Of a stretch of DNA of 64,000 bases, positions 49,903-58,864 are shown in pieces; the first letter of the stretch is position 1; the number at the start of each line of letters is the position of its first letter. A model generated the notes under the pieces. It made no database searches, was not told the DNA's origin, and saw only the letters and a program-made list of their open reading frames with translations. Where the stretch lies: positions 1-64,000 of the forward strand of contig DAOUSW010000006.1 of the NCBI GenBank assembly GCA_030627005.1, written 5' to 3'. Both the position numbers and the translations under genes were made by a program. This stretch comes from MTP4 sp9310u. Lineage in GTDB: Archaea > Halobacteriota > Methanosarcinia > Methanosarcinales > Methanosarcinaceae.

Positions 49903-50115
49903 AAAACACCCCATTGCCCCCAATTACTTTTTTCCAATCTGATTTTTCCACACGCCGTGTCTCTAATAATCAGGCCCCCGATGACCAAACATCTAACATC
50001 CCTCTTTTATCAAACCTTTCACATCCATTACCCGCAAGGCTAGAAAAAATACACAACGTAACACTGTTAACTAAATAGAAAGCAAAATATATCATTAGAG
50101 AGGATAATAAAAATA

Positions 50116-50817
50116 ATGAAACTCCTGCTGATCGCCGACATCCACGCGAACTACGAAGCCCTGCAGACCGTCCTCGAAGTCCCCCACGACCGCGTCATCT
50201 GCCTGGGGGATATCGTGGACTACGGGCCCGACCCGGACAAATGCATTGATCTCCTCCGGAAAGAAAAAATCCCCACCATCCGGGGCAACCATGACAACGC
50301 CGTTGCCTTCAAGATGGACTGTCAGTGCGGCTACAAGTACAAGCACCTCTCCATTGCGACCCGGGAATACACCTGGGAAATCCTTGACGGGAGCCAGATG
50401 GAGTACCTGCAAAAACTCCCCCTTGTCCTCAGGGAAGAAATCGACGGAAAAAGACTCTTTATAACTCATGCCAGTCCACGCTCCATTTTCGAATACATAA
50501 AGCCTGAGACCCCGGACGAGGATATCCTGGCAATGCTTGCAGAACCGATGGAACCCATGGACTCAGAATTTCTGGTGGTAGGACATTCCCATATCCCCCT
50601 GAACCGGAAACTTGGAAACCTCCCCATAATCAACCCGGGCTCCGTGGGCCAGCCAAGGGACGGGGACACCCGGGCAGGCTGTGCGGTCTTTGATACCGAA
50701 ACAGGAGAAGTCGAACTCCTGCGCCTCGAATATGACATCGAAGCCGTTTGTGCAAAGATCGAAGAAAGGATGCCAAACGCAGACGAACTGACCGCAATCC
50801 TCAGGAGAGGAAGCTGA
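50116..50817 (+). CDS. Calcineurin-like metallophosphoesterase
   Basis: A 233-residue protein with the full metal-site set: IADIHANYEAL (D8, H10), GDIVDYGPDP, RGNHDNAV, THASPR and VVGHSHIPL. It resembles archaeal YfcE/Saci-like phosphodiesterases with a two-metal centre. The substrate is unknown. ATG at 50116 after AGAGAGGATAATAAA. A hairpin follows. Confidence 0.9.
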   Translation: MKLLLIADIHANYEALQTVLEVPHDRVICLGDIVDYGPDPDKCIDLLRKEKIPTIRGNHDNAVAFKMDCQCGYKYKHLSIATREYTWEILDGSQMEYLQKLPLVLREEIDGKRLFITHASPRSIFEYIKPETPDEDILAMLAEPMEPMDSEFLVVGHSHIPLNRKLGNLPIINPGSVGQPRDGDTRAGCAVFDTETGEVELLRLEYDIEAVCAKIEERMPNADELTAILRRGS

Positions 50818-50891
50818 GAAAGCGAGCGGCCCGGAAGATACTTTCATAGACATCGGAAAACCGCTTTTCAATCCAAAAGGGAAAAGTGCCC

Positions 50892-50910
50892 CCGCCAGCG
50901 TGCCTGGCGG
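50892..50910 (+). terminator. Hairpin after the phosphoesterase gene
   Basis: CCGCCAG-CGTGC-CTGGCGG: perfect 7-bp G+C stem, 75 bp after the stop. It is followed by CGCCTTCCC. Probable terminator. Confidence 0.5.
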
Positions 50911-51109
50911 CGCCTTCCCAAAATGAAAATTAAATGAAACTAAAATAGACCTCTCTTCTTTATTTACTTCAACATGAAGGTTTTTCCATCACTTTCACGT
51001 ATTATTCTTCTTATTTATTTGCACTTTGGAAAAGCCGGACTGCGTCCGGGACAAAACCGGCTCAATACGGCAAATTCCGGTTGTACGGGGCAGAATTTGG
51101 GATTCGAGC

Positions 51110-51165
51110 CAGCCATAATTCATTTCATCCATAATTCATTTCATCCATAATTCATTTCATACTCA
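51110..51165. repeat. Three copies of a 16-bp repeat
   Basis: ATAATTCATTTCATCC occurs three times in a row (the last ends ATACTC). The rest of the 430-bp spacer 50818-51247 is AT-rich, and I see no gene in it. Confidence 0.8.
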
Positions 51166-51247
51166 AAAATCTCAACCACAAAAGGTGGACAACCCGCTTT
51201 TTGGCCAGGACCTTTTTTACCCGTATATATCAGAAAACGGAGGGCAT

Positions 51248-51661
51248 TCACACTTCCCGGATTGCCCGGATAATTTTTTCAATATATTCGTTTTTAATGT
51301 CCGACGGCCTGGTTTTTTCAATCCCGAGTTCCGTGACCATCAGGGAACAATCGGCATGTAAGCCTGCTTCCCCGAGCTTTTTCGTTGCACAGCGGTCCTC
51401 ACAGCCGTTCAGGGCAAGGACCCTGAAACCCTCGGAGAGTGCCTCTTCAGCAGCATCAGATCCCTTATGTGCAGCCGCAGCCCTGTACACGTTAGGTCTT
51501 CTGAAAGCAAGGGTGCTGGCAGCCTGCATGGTGAGTTTTCCCGTATTCGAAAGGCCCGAACAGGCAAAAATAAGAGTTCTCCCTTTTCCCCGGGAAGGTG
51601 CATCAGGTCCGTTCTCAGTTCCGGATTGAGCTTCCAGATTATTTTTTTCCGTAGCTTCCAT
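51248..51661 (-). CDS. DGC-domain putative zinc-binding protein, second copy
   Basis: A 137-residue relative of the protein at 29684. The DGC core is present: FACSGLSNTGKLTMQAAS and NGCEDRCATKKLGEAG with conserved cysteines. The first 27 residues are polar and probably disordered. ATG 51661, with AGAGGT upstream. An island-type operator lies just upstream, which links this distant gene to the metalloid regulon. Confidence 0.82.
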   Translation of the reverse strand: MEATEKNNLEAQSGTENGPDAPSRGKGRTLIFACSGLSNTGKLTMQAASTLAFRRPNVYRAAAAHKGSDAAEEALSEGFRVLALNGCEDRCATKKLGEAGLHADCSLMVTELGIEKTRPSDIKNEYIEKIIRAIREV

Positions 51662-51684
51662 GATATTAAACCTCTGAAAAAGAG

Positions 51685-51708
51685 CTATTTCAAAATATCT
51701 TGAAAGAG
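51685..51708 (-). promoter_or_regulatory. Island-type operator at a distant locus
   Basis: TTTCAA-AATATC-TTGAAA (51688-51705), extended to CTATTTCAA/TTGAAAGAG with one mismatch. It lies 24 bp before the ATG of the DGC gene, in the same relative place as the sites before the ArsP and thioredoxin genes. Confidence 0.65.
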
Positions 51709-51877
51709 AATGTCTTCAAGAACTTATAACTTGCTATTTTTTACAGACGCGGAAAAGTTCCAATTATGACCTGCAAACCGGCTCGCCCGGGGAAAAGGCC
51801 TGAATCCGGGAGAGAATGCTGAGAAAAGTTAGTGAAAAATGTTTTGTAAAAGAGAACTGGACGAAAGACTGAAAAGC

Positions 51878-52378
51878 TCAGTCCAGGTCCAGTTCCGTGA
51901 TCTCTACATTCAGGTTAGCGATCTCAACGGTTGCAACGGTGGCTTTTCCGGAAAGAACCCCGCAGCATTCCCCCGGGTTAATTACGGGGGTCCCGTCAAT
52001 CATTTTTACTCCGGGTTCATGAGTGTGGCCCCACACCACCACGTCAAAGTCCTCACACTCGGCAATGGCTTTGACCAGGGTCTCATTTGTCCCGTGCAGG
52101 AGGGCGATATGCAGCCCGTCAATGGTCAGGTCTCCGAAATCCCCGCAGGAAACTGCCCCAATTTCTTCAAACCATTTCGTTAGGGTTACCTTGTCTCCGT
52201 CGTTGTTCCCGAAGACAAAATAGAGCTTCGGTTCCAGTTCTTTAAAAGCCCTCACCGTGAAAGGAGAAACTATGTCCCCTGCATGGAGTACTGCTTTTAC
52301 CTGCTTTTTATTGAAATATTCCACAGCTTTCTGGATTGCTTTCAGGTTGTCATGTGAATCCGACATTATTCCGATCAA
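51878..52378 (-). CDS. YfcE-type phosphodiesterase
   Basis: A 166-residue calcineurin-like enzyme: IMSDSHDNLKAI (D, H), LHAGDIVSP, VFGNNDGDK and WGHTHEPG. Size and motifs match the MJ0936/YfcE group of small phosphodiesterases. TTG start at 52378: GGAGGTGGGAATTC precedes it; the ATG five codons in is less well placed. Single gene. Confidence 0.9.
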   Translation of the reverse strand: MIGIMSDSHDNLKAIQKAVEYFNKKQVKAVLHAGDIVSPFTVRAFKELEPKLYFVFGNNDGDKVTLTKWFEEIGAVSCGDFGDLTIDGLHIALLHGTNETLVKAIAECEDFDVVVWGHTHEPGVKMIDGTPVINPGECCGVLSGKATVATVEIANLNVEITELDLD

Positions 52379-52889
52379 GAATTCCCACCTCCTGCATAAT
52401 ATTAGATTTACTGGGATTTAAGAGATGCCCTGAGTTCATGCCGTTAACAAGCTATTCAGGGCCACAGAGCTCCCCCTTTCGGTTAATATCTTGCCCATAC
52501 CCTAAAGGAATCCCCTGAAATAAATCCACTGAAATGAATCCCCCGAAACCAGGCCCAATTACAAAAACGGCCGCTACAAAATTGCGAAAAAGGAATCATC
52601 CTGACGCCAACCATGAACCATCAGGGACTATTATGAAGATAATCATGGATCTTCGGAGGCTATTCTAGAGATAATCATGGACCCTTATTCAGAGGCGATT
52701 AAGGAGCTACTCGGAGGCCCCTGCAGGAACAGCTATCTTTAAATAATAGATCTCAACACTACAGATATATTATCCAGAGAATATTAGTAGAATACCGGAA
52801 GAGTATTAAAAGAATATATGCAGGGCATGTATAGAATACTGAAATACGGCTCAAAAAGTATATTTTTACAATTGATTCAGTGATCACGG
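52379..52889. other. Spacer before queC
   Basis: A 511-bp gene-free region. The word GATAATCATGGA occurs twice, and AT-rich TTTAAATAATAGATC near 52738 may be a promoter for queC. No RNA gene or coding frame recognised. Confidence 0.4.
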
Positions 52890-53585
52890 ATGAAAGCGAT
52901 ACCACTCCTCAGCAGCGGCCTGGACTCGGTTGCTGCCCTCTCGATTGCTGCGGAAAGCCTTGAAATTGACATGGCATTGACCTTTGACTACGGGCAGCGT
53001 TCCGCGAAGCGGGAAATCGAATACTCGCAAAAGGTCTGCGAACATTTCGGGATCGAGCAGCAGGTAATAAAACTGGACTGGCTTGCCGGGATCACCACCA
53101 GCTCCCTGGTGAACAGGGACGCGGAAGTCCCGGAACTGTCCATTGAAGATATTTCGGGAAACGCCCCTGCCAAAATCACCGAAGCCTCGGCAAAAGCAGT
53201 CTGGGTCCCCAACAGGAACGGAGTTATGCTAAACATTGCGGCCAGTTTTGCCGAAAGCCGGAACTGCGAATACCTTATCGTGGGCTTTAACGGGGAAGAA
53301 GCCGGGACCTTCCCGGACAATTCTCTTGAATACGTCCGGGCCGTTGACGAGTGCCTCTCCTACTCCACCCAGAACGGGGTAAAGGTGCTTGCCCCTCTCA
53401 TAGAGCTTGACAAGCCCGGAATCGTAAGAAAAGGCCTGGAAGCAAAAGCCCCCCTGGAATACAGCTGGAGCTGTTACCACGGCGGAAAAAAGCCCTGCGG
53501 CACATGTGAGAGCTGCAGGCGCAGGGAGCGGGCCTTCAGGGAAATCGGGACAAAAGACCCGCTCCTGGAAAGGTTGGGGCTTTAA
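52890..53585 (+). CDS. queC: 7-cyano-7-deazaguanine synthase QueC
   Basis: A 231-residue PP-loop ATPase that turns carboxy-deazaguanine into preQ0, the precursor of archaeosine in tRNA. The PP motif is SSGLDSVAALSI (8-19). VGFNGEEAG and the zinc site CYHGGKKPCGTCESCRR with four cysteines are clear. ATG at 52890. First of a four-gene group with DUF366, queE and queD, although repeats separate it from the rest. Confidence 0.94.
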   Translation: MKAIPLLSSGLDSVAALSIAAESLEIDMALTFDYGQRSAKREIEYSQKVCEHFGIEQQVIKLDWLAGITTSSLVNRDAEVPELSIEDISGNAPAKITEASAKAVWVPNRNGVMLNIAASFAESRNCEYLIVGFNGEEAGTFPDNSLEYVRAVDECLSYSTQNGVKVLAPLIELDKPGIVRKGLEAKAPLEYSWSCYHGGKKPCGTCESCRRRERAFREIGTKDPLLERLGL

Positions 53586-53627
53586 AACCGGAACCTGAAA
53601 ACCCGAGCAAGAGGCACGAAGAGCTCA

Positions 53628-53710
53628 AAGGGAATTAACGGAGAATTCACAGGGATTTTCAGCACATTCACGGAGAATTACAGGGAACTTACAGAGAATT
53701 CACGGAGCAT
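53628..53710. repeat. Short repeats between queC and the DUF366 gene
   Basis: AGAATTCACGGA-like words (GGAGAATTCACAGGGA, GGAGAATTACAGGGAA, AGAGAATTCACGGAGC) recur about five times over 85 bp. Non-coding. Confidence 0.75.
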
Positions 53711-53713
53711 TAC

Positions 53714-54274
53714 ATGAAATCCATTATCCTATCCGAAAAGTTCGATTACGACGGGAGCCAGATCTCTTCCCTCTGGGCCTACAACAGCTTCGGGGTGCAG
53801 GAAGACTCCATCGTAGTTTTCAGGGGCTCCTGCGACGTCAAAATCGAGCACATGATAGACCTGGAAGACAGGCGGGCAAATGAGTCCATCTGGTCCGAAG
53901 ACATGGTGAGCTTTATAATAGAACACTTCGACTCGACAGACCCGAAACTTATCTATGCGCGTCAGCGCCTTTTTACCGCAATCGTCAGGGAATACCTGGC
54001 TGAGCGCGGGATTGCCACCACAAGGGAAGGAGACGACCTTTTCCTGGAAGGGAAAAAACTGACCGTCTCAATTGCAAGCACCTCCCCCGTGTCCCAGAAA
54101 ATCCATTTCGGGATCAATGTTACCCACGACGTGTACGCCAACCTTGAAGAAGCCGGGATCAAAAAAGCCGAAGACATAGCCAGGATCATGCAGGAGATAG
54201 GAGAATGCTACGTCCGGGAGTTTGAAGACATCGAAAAGGACCTCCGGAAATCCCGGCCCCTGGGAGTTGTTTAA
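53714..54274 (+). CDS. DUF366-family protein in the archaeosine cluster
   Basis: A 186-residue archaeal protein with conserved DGSQISSLWAYNSFGVQ at the N-terminus and IHFGINVTHDVYANLEEAGI at the C-terminus. DUF366 has no proven role. Its place between queC and queE suggests a part in deazapurine/tRNA metabolism. Its TAA stop is directly followed by the queE GTG, so translation is coupled. Confidence 0.8.
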   Translation: MKSIILSEKFDYDGSQISSLWAYNSFGVQEDSIVVFRGSCDVKIEHMIDLEDRRANESIWSEDMVSFIIEHFDSTDPKLIYARQRLFTAIVREYLAERGIATTREGDDLFLEGKKLTVSIASTSPVSQKIHFGINVTHDVYANLEEAGIKKAEDIARIMQEIGECYVREFEDIEKDLRKSRPLGVV

Positions 54275-55168
54275 GTGTACACATCAGAAATATCGGCATC
54301 AGAAATATCCACTCCAGAGATACCCATTTCAGGAAGGTCCATCTCAGAAATCCCCGCAACAGGGCCAGGCCCAGTCACAGAGCTGTTATCGGCCCCATGC
54401 AGGGAATCCGCTCCTATCAGGGAAATCTTTTGCTCAGTGCAGGGAGAGGGGCCATACGTGGGAGCCAGGCAGGCTTTTGTCCGCTTTTCCGGCTGCAACC
54501 TGAATTGCAAATACTGCGACACGGATTTTTCAAACCAGGGAACCTGTGATTATGAGAAGGGAGAAGGCAGCGGCAGCTTTGAGGAAGCAAAAAACCCCAT
54601 CAGTGCCCTGCAGCTCAAAGACATGCTGCAGCCTTTCAAGAACCTGCACTCGATTTCCCTTACAGGCGGGGAACCACTCCTGCACACGGACTTCATTGAA
54701 GAGCTTGATAAACTGGAATTATCTGCGCCCCTTTACCTGGAATCCAACATGACCCTTCCGGAGCAGGCCAGGAAGGTAAAGGACAGAGTCGCATACGTGG
54801 CAGGTGATTTCAAACTCCCGGAGGCCCTCGGCCTGGAAAACCCGGAAGCCAGGGAAACCAGAGAAGCCCATATTGAAAATACGGTTGAATGTTTCAGGAC
54901 TCTGAGAAAAAGCGAGACCAGGGACTGCTTCTGTAAGATAGTGGTAAGCAGGGATAGCGACCCTGCAAGCATAGTTTCAGCGGTGGACGCTATCGCAGGG
55001 TATGTGTCCTGTGTGATCCTCCAGCCGGAAACAAGAATGGAAAGCCCGAAAGCCGGGATAAATGCGCAGGCTTCAGTAAGAGCCCTTATAGAACTGCAAA
55101 GTATGCTGCTTGAAAAAATTGATACGCGCATCATACCTCAAACCCACAGAATGTGGGGGTGTTTATAA
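54275..55168 (+). CDS. queE: 7-carboxy-7-deazaguanine synthase QueE, with repetitive N-terminus
   Basis: A 297-residue radical-SAM enzyme making CDG from carboxy-tetrahydropterin. The cluster cysteines are C74, C78 and C81 in GCNLNCKYCDTDF. EIFCSVQGEGPYVGARQAFV is typical. Residues 1-45 are a low-complexity extension (SEISASEISTPEIPISG) made by tandem AGAAATATC-like repeats; usual QueE starts near SAPIREIF. The only start codon abutting the upstream gene is GTG 54275, so the extension may be translated. The stop overlaps the queD start. Confidence 0.9.
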   Translation: MYTSEISASEISTPEIPISGRSISEIPATGPGPVTELLSAPCRESAPIREIFCSVQGEGPYVGARQAFVRFSGCNLNCKYCDTDFSNQGTCDYEKGEGSGSFEEAKNPISALQLKDMLQPFKNLHSISLTGGEPLLHTDFIEELDKLELSAPLYLESNMTLPEQARKVKDRVAYVAGDFKLPEALGLENPEARETREAHIENTVECFRTLRKSETRDCFCKIVVSRDSDPASIVSAVDAIAGYVSCVILQPETRMESPKAGINAQASVRALIELQSMLLEKIDTRIIPQTHRMWGCL

Positions 55169-55521
55169 TGACAAAAATGAGATTAGGAATTATTGATTAC
55201 ATTGACAGTGCCCACTACCTTCCGGGGCACGGCAAATGCGGAAGGGTGCACGGACACACCTACAAAATCGAAGTAGTTATAGAAGGGGAAGTCCGGGAAA
55301 GCGGAATGGTCATCGATTTCTACGACCTGAAAAAAGGTGTAAAGGAAACCCTGAAGGAATACGACCACGTACTCCTCAACGACCTCATCGAGTTTCCGAG
55401 TTCCGAATACCTCTGCCAGAACATCCACGCCCGTCTCCACGAAAAGTTCGGTTTTCCCCTCAAGGTAAGGGTCTGGGAAGGAGAGGGCAAGTGGTGCGAG
55501 ATGGACAACTTTACGGATTGA
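55168..55521 (+). CDS. queD: 6-carboxy-tetrahydropterin synthase QueD
   Basis: A 117-residue T-fold enzyme. Zinc ligands H16, H28 and H30 and catalytic C24 are in DSAHYLPGHGKCGRVHGHTY. ATG 55168 overlaps the queE stop (TAATG) and is preceded by GGGGGTG; the longer frame from 55153 is rejected. It converts dihydroneopterin triphosphate to CPH4. Completes the preQ0 pathway with queE and queC; the GTP cyclohydrolase is elsewhere. Confidence 0.93.
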   Translation: MTKMRLGIIDYIDSAHYLPGHGKCGRVHGHTYKIEVVIEGEVRESGMVIDFYDLKKGVKETLKEYDHVLLNDLIEFPSSEYLCQNIHARLHEKFGFPLKVRVWEGEGKWCEMDNFTD

Positions 55522-55589
55522 GATCCATCTTTCTTTTTTATTTTTCAGGATTTTGATCTAAAGGGCAGGATTTTGTTCTACAGGACACC

Positions 55590-55670
55590 AAAATTGAAGT
55601 GGATAAAAGATGTTAAAGTGAATTAGAATGTTGAAGTGAATTAGAATGTTAAAGTGAATTATAGTCCTGT
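55590..55670. repeat. 18-bp repeats after queD
   Basis: GTTAAAGTGAATTAGAAT recurs three times with point changes (GTTGAAGTGAATTAGAAT). The remaining spacer to nifB (55522-55856) has AT-rich TATAATTAGAG and AATTATAATTCG, possible promoter elements. Confidence 0.7.
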
Positions 55671-55856
55671 AAAAGAATTATATATAATTAGAGTGATTTT
55701 AAAATTGGGGTGCTTTTTACTCAAAATACCATATCGGAAGTAAAAACAATTCCACAATGTATATCAAAGGGCTGAATTATAATTCGCTTAAGACATTTTG
55801 AAATTTCCCAATAGGGGGTTTTACTTCAGCTTTAAACTCCGAACGGAGGAAACATA

Positions 55857-56828
55857 TTGCCAGAAAATACCAACCCTGATACTGACACTAACAATAAAAC
55901 GATGGATGAAGAACTCCGGCGAAAGATCGCGGAACATCCCTGCTATGACAAAAAGGCCCAGCACAAGTACGGGCGAATCCACCTGGCCGTAGCCCCGAAA
56001 TGCAACATCCAGTGTAACTTCTGCGTCCGGGAATTCGACTGCGTGAACGAGAGCCGGCCCGGAGTTACCAGCAAGGTCCTGAGCCCGGAAGAGGCCCTTG
56101 AAAAGACAAAGCTGGTGTTAAAAGAGTATCCCTTCATCAAAGTCGTGGCAGTCGCAGGACCAGGGGACCCTCTTGCCAATGACGAGACCTTTGAAGCTTT
56201 TGAGCTTATCAGGAAAGAATTCCCGGACATTACTCTCTGCATGAGCACGAACGGGCTGATGCTCCCTGAAAAAATCCAGGATATGCTGAGAGTGGGCGTC
56301 TCCACTTTGACGGTGACGGTTAATGCTATTGACCCTGAAATCCAGGCGCAGATCGTGGACCACATCGTCTACCACGGAAAAGTCTACAGGGGCGTTGAAG
56401 CAGCGGAGATCCAGATCAAGAACCAGCTGGATGGCATAAAGGCGGCCGTTGATGCAGGAATCGTATTAAAGGTCAACACTGTCCTGGTCCCAGGGATCAA
56501 CGACAAGCATGTTGTCGAGATCGCAAAAAAACTCAACGAACTAGGGGTCTATATCATGAACATCATGCCCCTGATCTGCCAGGGCGCCTTTGCGGACAAG
56601 GAACCCCCCACCGCCGAAGAAAGACAAGAAGCTCAGGCCTCCTGCGAACCCTATGTAATGCAGATGCGCCACTGCAGGCAGTGCAGGGCTGACGCCTACG
56701 GGCTCCTTGCCCAGGACATGTCCCAGATGAGCGAAGAACGCAGGGAAGTCATAAAGATCCAGACCAAAGAAGAGATGGAAAAAGCAAGGGAAATCCTGGC
56801 CAAAAACGGCAAGGAAGAAAAAGACTGA
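55857..56828 (+). CDS. nifB: FeMo-cofactor precursor synthase NifB, copy 1
   Basis: A 323-residue radical-SAM protein that assembles NifB-co, the 8Fe-9S-C core. HPCYDKKA (C29), KCNIQCNFC (C49, C53, C56) and the C-terminal RHCRQCRADAYG motif are seen. It is the short archaeal form without a NifX domain. TTG start at 55857, with CGGAGGA eight bases ahead. It is far from the nif operon, as is usual in Methanosarcina. A paralogue follows. Confidence 0.93.
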   Translation: MPENTNPDTDTNNKTMDEELRRKIAEHPCYDKKAQHKYGRIHLAVAPKCNIQCNFCVREFDCVNESRPGVTSKVLSPEEALEKTKLVLKEYPFIKVVAVAGPGDPLANDETFEAFELIRKEFPDITLCMSTNGLMLPEKIQDMLRVGVSTLTVTVNAIDPEIQAQIVDHIVYHGKVYRGVEAAEIQIKNQLDGIKAAVDAGIVLKVNTVLVPGINDKHVVEIAKKLNELGVYIMNIMPLICQGAFADKEPPTAEERQEAQASCEPYVMQMRHCRQCRADAYGLLAQDMSQMSEERREVIKIQTKEEMEKAREILAKNGKEEKD

Positions 56829-56934
56829 GAAAAATCAGATTGAAGATTTTAGACTGAAATTTGAAATATGAAGTCTAAAATCTTCAATCGGAAGGTCTAA
56901 AAAGGCATTATTCGGTTAAGGAATCCTAATTTTT

Positions 56935-56975
56935 TTCAGGTACATTTTTCAGGTACATTTTTCAGGTACATTTTT
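56935..56975. repeat. 13-bp tandem repeats after nifB
   Basis: TTTTTCAGGTACA occurs three times in tandem. The surrounding 56829-57220 spacer shows no gene. Confidence 0.75.
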
Positions 56976-57220
56976 TCGCCGGCTCAGCCTTTGACACCAT
57001 TGAGCCGGGTGAAATCAACTTTTTCACAGAAGCAACTGCATAAGCAAGCGTTCTGAAAACCCGGTACCCGGCAAAAAGAGCCATAGGCATCTTATTTTAG
57101 ATTTTCTGCCCCAACCCTTATTTTAGCAAAATAACCGGTAAAAAGCTTGAGACTGCCTTAAGCCAGAAGGGATTAAACCGGAAAAAGCCTTGAAGCCACG
57201 GAAAACGGATGCTTTATATA

Positions 57221-57240
57221 TTATGCATAATTATGCATAA
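57221..57240 (+). promoter_or_regulatory. Tandem palindrome at the nifB copy 2 promoter
   Basis: The 10-bp palindrome TTATGCATAA is present twice back to back, directly after the TATA-like GCTTTATATA. A dimeric regulator on each half, or one tetramer, could occupy it. It is not found before nifB copy 1. Confidence 0.65.
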
Positions 57241-57330
57241 ACGAAACTAAACGAAAATACGCATTCTTTGCTATTCCCGAGTGCATCCGACCCCTCGCGC
57301 CGGGACCTTAAACTGCCGGAGGAAAAAAAT

Positions 57331-58242
57331 TTGTCCGAAAAAGAAAACGTCACTTTTGACAGAGAACGTTATAGAATAATAGCCGAGCATCCCTGCTACA
57401 GCGAAAAGGCCAGGCACAGGTTTGGGAGAATGCACCTTGCCGTGGCCCCGAAGTGCAATATCCAGTGCAACTTCTGCGTCCGGGACTTTGCCTGCGTAAA
57501 TGAAAACAGACCTGGGGTGACCATGGAGGTCTTGACCCCGGCCGAAGCCCTTGAAAAAGTAAAGCAAGTCCTTTCCGATTACCCCTTTATCAAAGTGATA
57601 GGAGTTGCAGGGCCCGGTGACCCGCTGGCAAACGAAGAGACTTTCGAAGCCCTCCGGCTGGTAAGGGAGGAGTTCCCGGACATTACGTTTTGCATGAGCA
57701 CAAACGGACTCGTGCTTCCGGAAAAACTTCCGGAGCTTGTAAAGCTTGGAGTTGCGACCCTGACCGTGACCATCAACGCCGTTGACCCCGAAATTCAGGG
57801 ACAGATCTGTGACCACGTCAATTACCACGGCAAGACCTACAAAGGAGTAGAAGGGGCAAAAATCCAGATCAAAAACCAGCTCGAAGGTATCGAGGCCGCT
57901 ACAAAGGCAGGGCTCGTTGTCAAGGTCAACACCGTACTTGTGCCGGGGATCAACGACCGGCACATGGTGGAAATTGCAAAAACAATCCGGGAAAGAGAGG
58001 TATATATAATGAATATCATGCCCCTGATCCCCCAGGGAGCTTTCGCCCACATAAGAGCCCCGACCCCGGAAGAGCGCCAGGCAGTCCAGGACGCCTGTGA
58101 GCCCTATGTCAGGCAGATGCGCCACTGCAGGCAGTGCAGGGCTGATGCCTACGGTTACATTGACCAGGACATGACCCAGATGAGCGAAGAGCGCAGAAAG
58201 CTCATCAAAATCCAGACAGAGGCAGAGATGAAAAAACCTTGA
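57331..58242 (+). CDS. nifB: NifB-like radical SAM protein, copy 2
   Basis: About 303 residues from TTG 57331, chosen because CGGAGG is placed exactly as before copy 1; the upstream frame to 57268 is not conserved. HPCYSEKA (C22), KCNIQCNFC (C42, C46, C49) and RHCRQCRADAYG all match NifB. Its promoter differs from copy 1, so it may be active under other conditions or serve an alternative (V or Fe) nitrogenase elsewhere. Both appear functional. Confidence 0.9.
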   Translation: MSEKENVTFDRERYRIIAEHPCYSEKARHRFGRMHLAVAPKCNIQCNFCVRDFACVNENRPGVTMEVLTPAEALEKVKQVLSDYPFIKVIGVAGPGDPLANEETFEALRLVREEFPDITFCMSTNGLVLPEKLPELVKLGVATLTVTINAVDPEIQGQICDHVNYHGKTYKGVEGAKIQIKNQLEGIEAATKAGLVVKVNTVLVPGINDRHMVEIAKTIREREVYIMNIMPLIPQGAFAHIRAPTPEERQAVQDACEPYVRQMRHCRQCRADAYGYIDQDMTQMSEERRKLIKIQTEAEMKKP

Positions 58243-58431
58243 AAGGAACGGAAGAATAAGGGCAGTTACAATCAAATAGGCATAAAATAGGGCATAAAAT
58301 AGGACAGCAAAACAGTTGTGATAGATAGGAAAAGTAGAGCAATAAAAGAGCGGAGTCAGAAAAACTCCGCAAAAGGGTTTTAAAAACAGCTTAGAAATCT
58401 GCTTAAAAGGTTTTAGTATACCTGGAAATAT

Positions 58432-58614
58432 TTATTCGACTGTGATGGCACCGTTAGGGCAGGCATCTTCGCATGCACCGCAGTCAAGGCACTCATCTTC
58501 ATCTACAACCGCAAGGTCGTCTTTGAGTTCGATTGCAGCTGCAGGGCATTCGTCTACACATGCTCCGCATCCGGTGCAGGAGTCAGCATCGATTTTTGCT
58601 ACCATGTTTTTCAT
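58432..58614 (-). CDS. 2[4Fe-4S] ferredoxin
   Basis: A 60-residue clostridial-type ferredoxin with CTGCGACVDECP and CLDCGACEDACP, each giving CxxCxxCxxxCP, and a very acidic surface. ATG 58614 or, better spaced from GAGAGGA, ATG 58605. It is divergent to mmp2 and convergent with nifB copy 2, and may pass electrons to nitrogenase-related or methanogenic enzymes. Confidence 0.92.
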   Translation of the reverse strand: MKNMVAKIDADSCTGCGACVDECPAAAIELKDDLAVVDEDECLDCGACEDACPNGAITVE

Positions 58615-58864
58615 TCCTCTCTAGATAGTGGGGTATTTATATATATTTGTAGAAATATAAAGGCGACATAAAGGATAGAATAATTTCATAAAAAGCTGTC
58701 GCTTCTACTCCATCAGCACAAGAAAGAAAAACAAATAAAGGATAACCGGAGTATCGTACTGGTAAAAATATTGCGCAAATTTTCGCAAAGCAAAGCCTTG
58801 TCGGGTTTGCACCAAAACTTACCGGATAATTTTACAAATAATAAAAACAACAGGAAGCTTTTGA

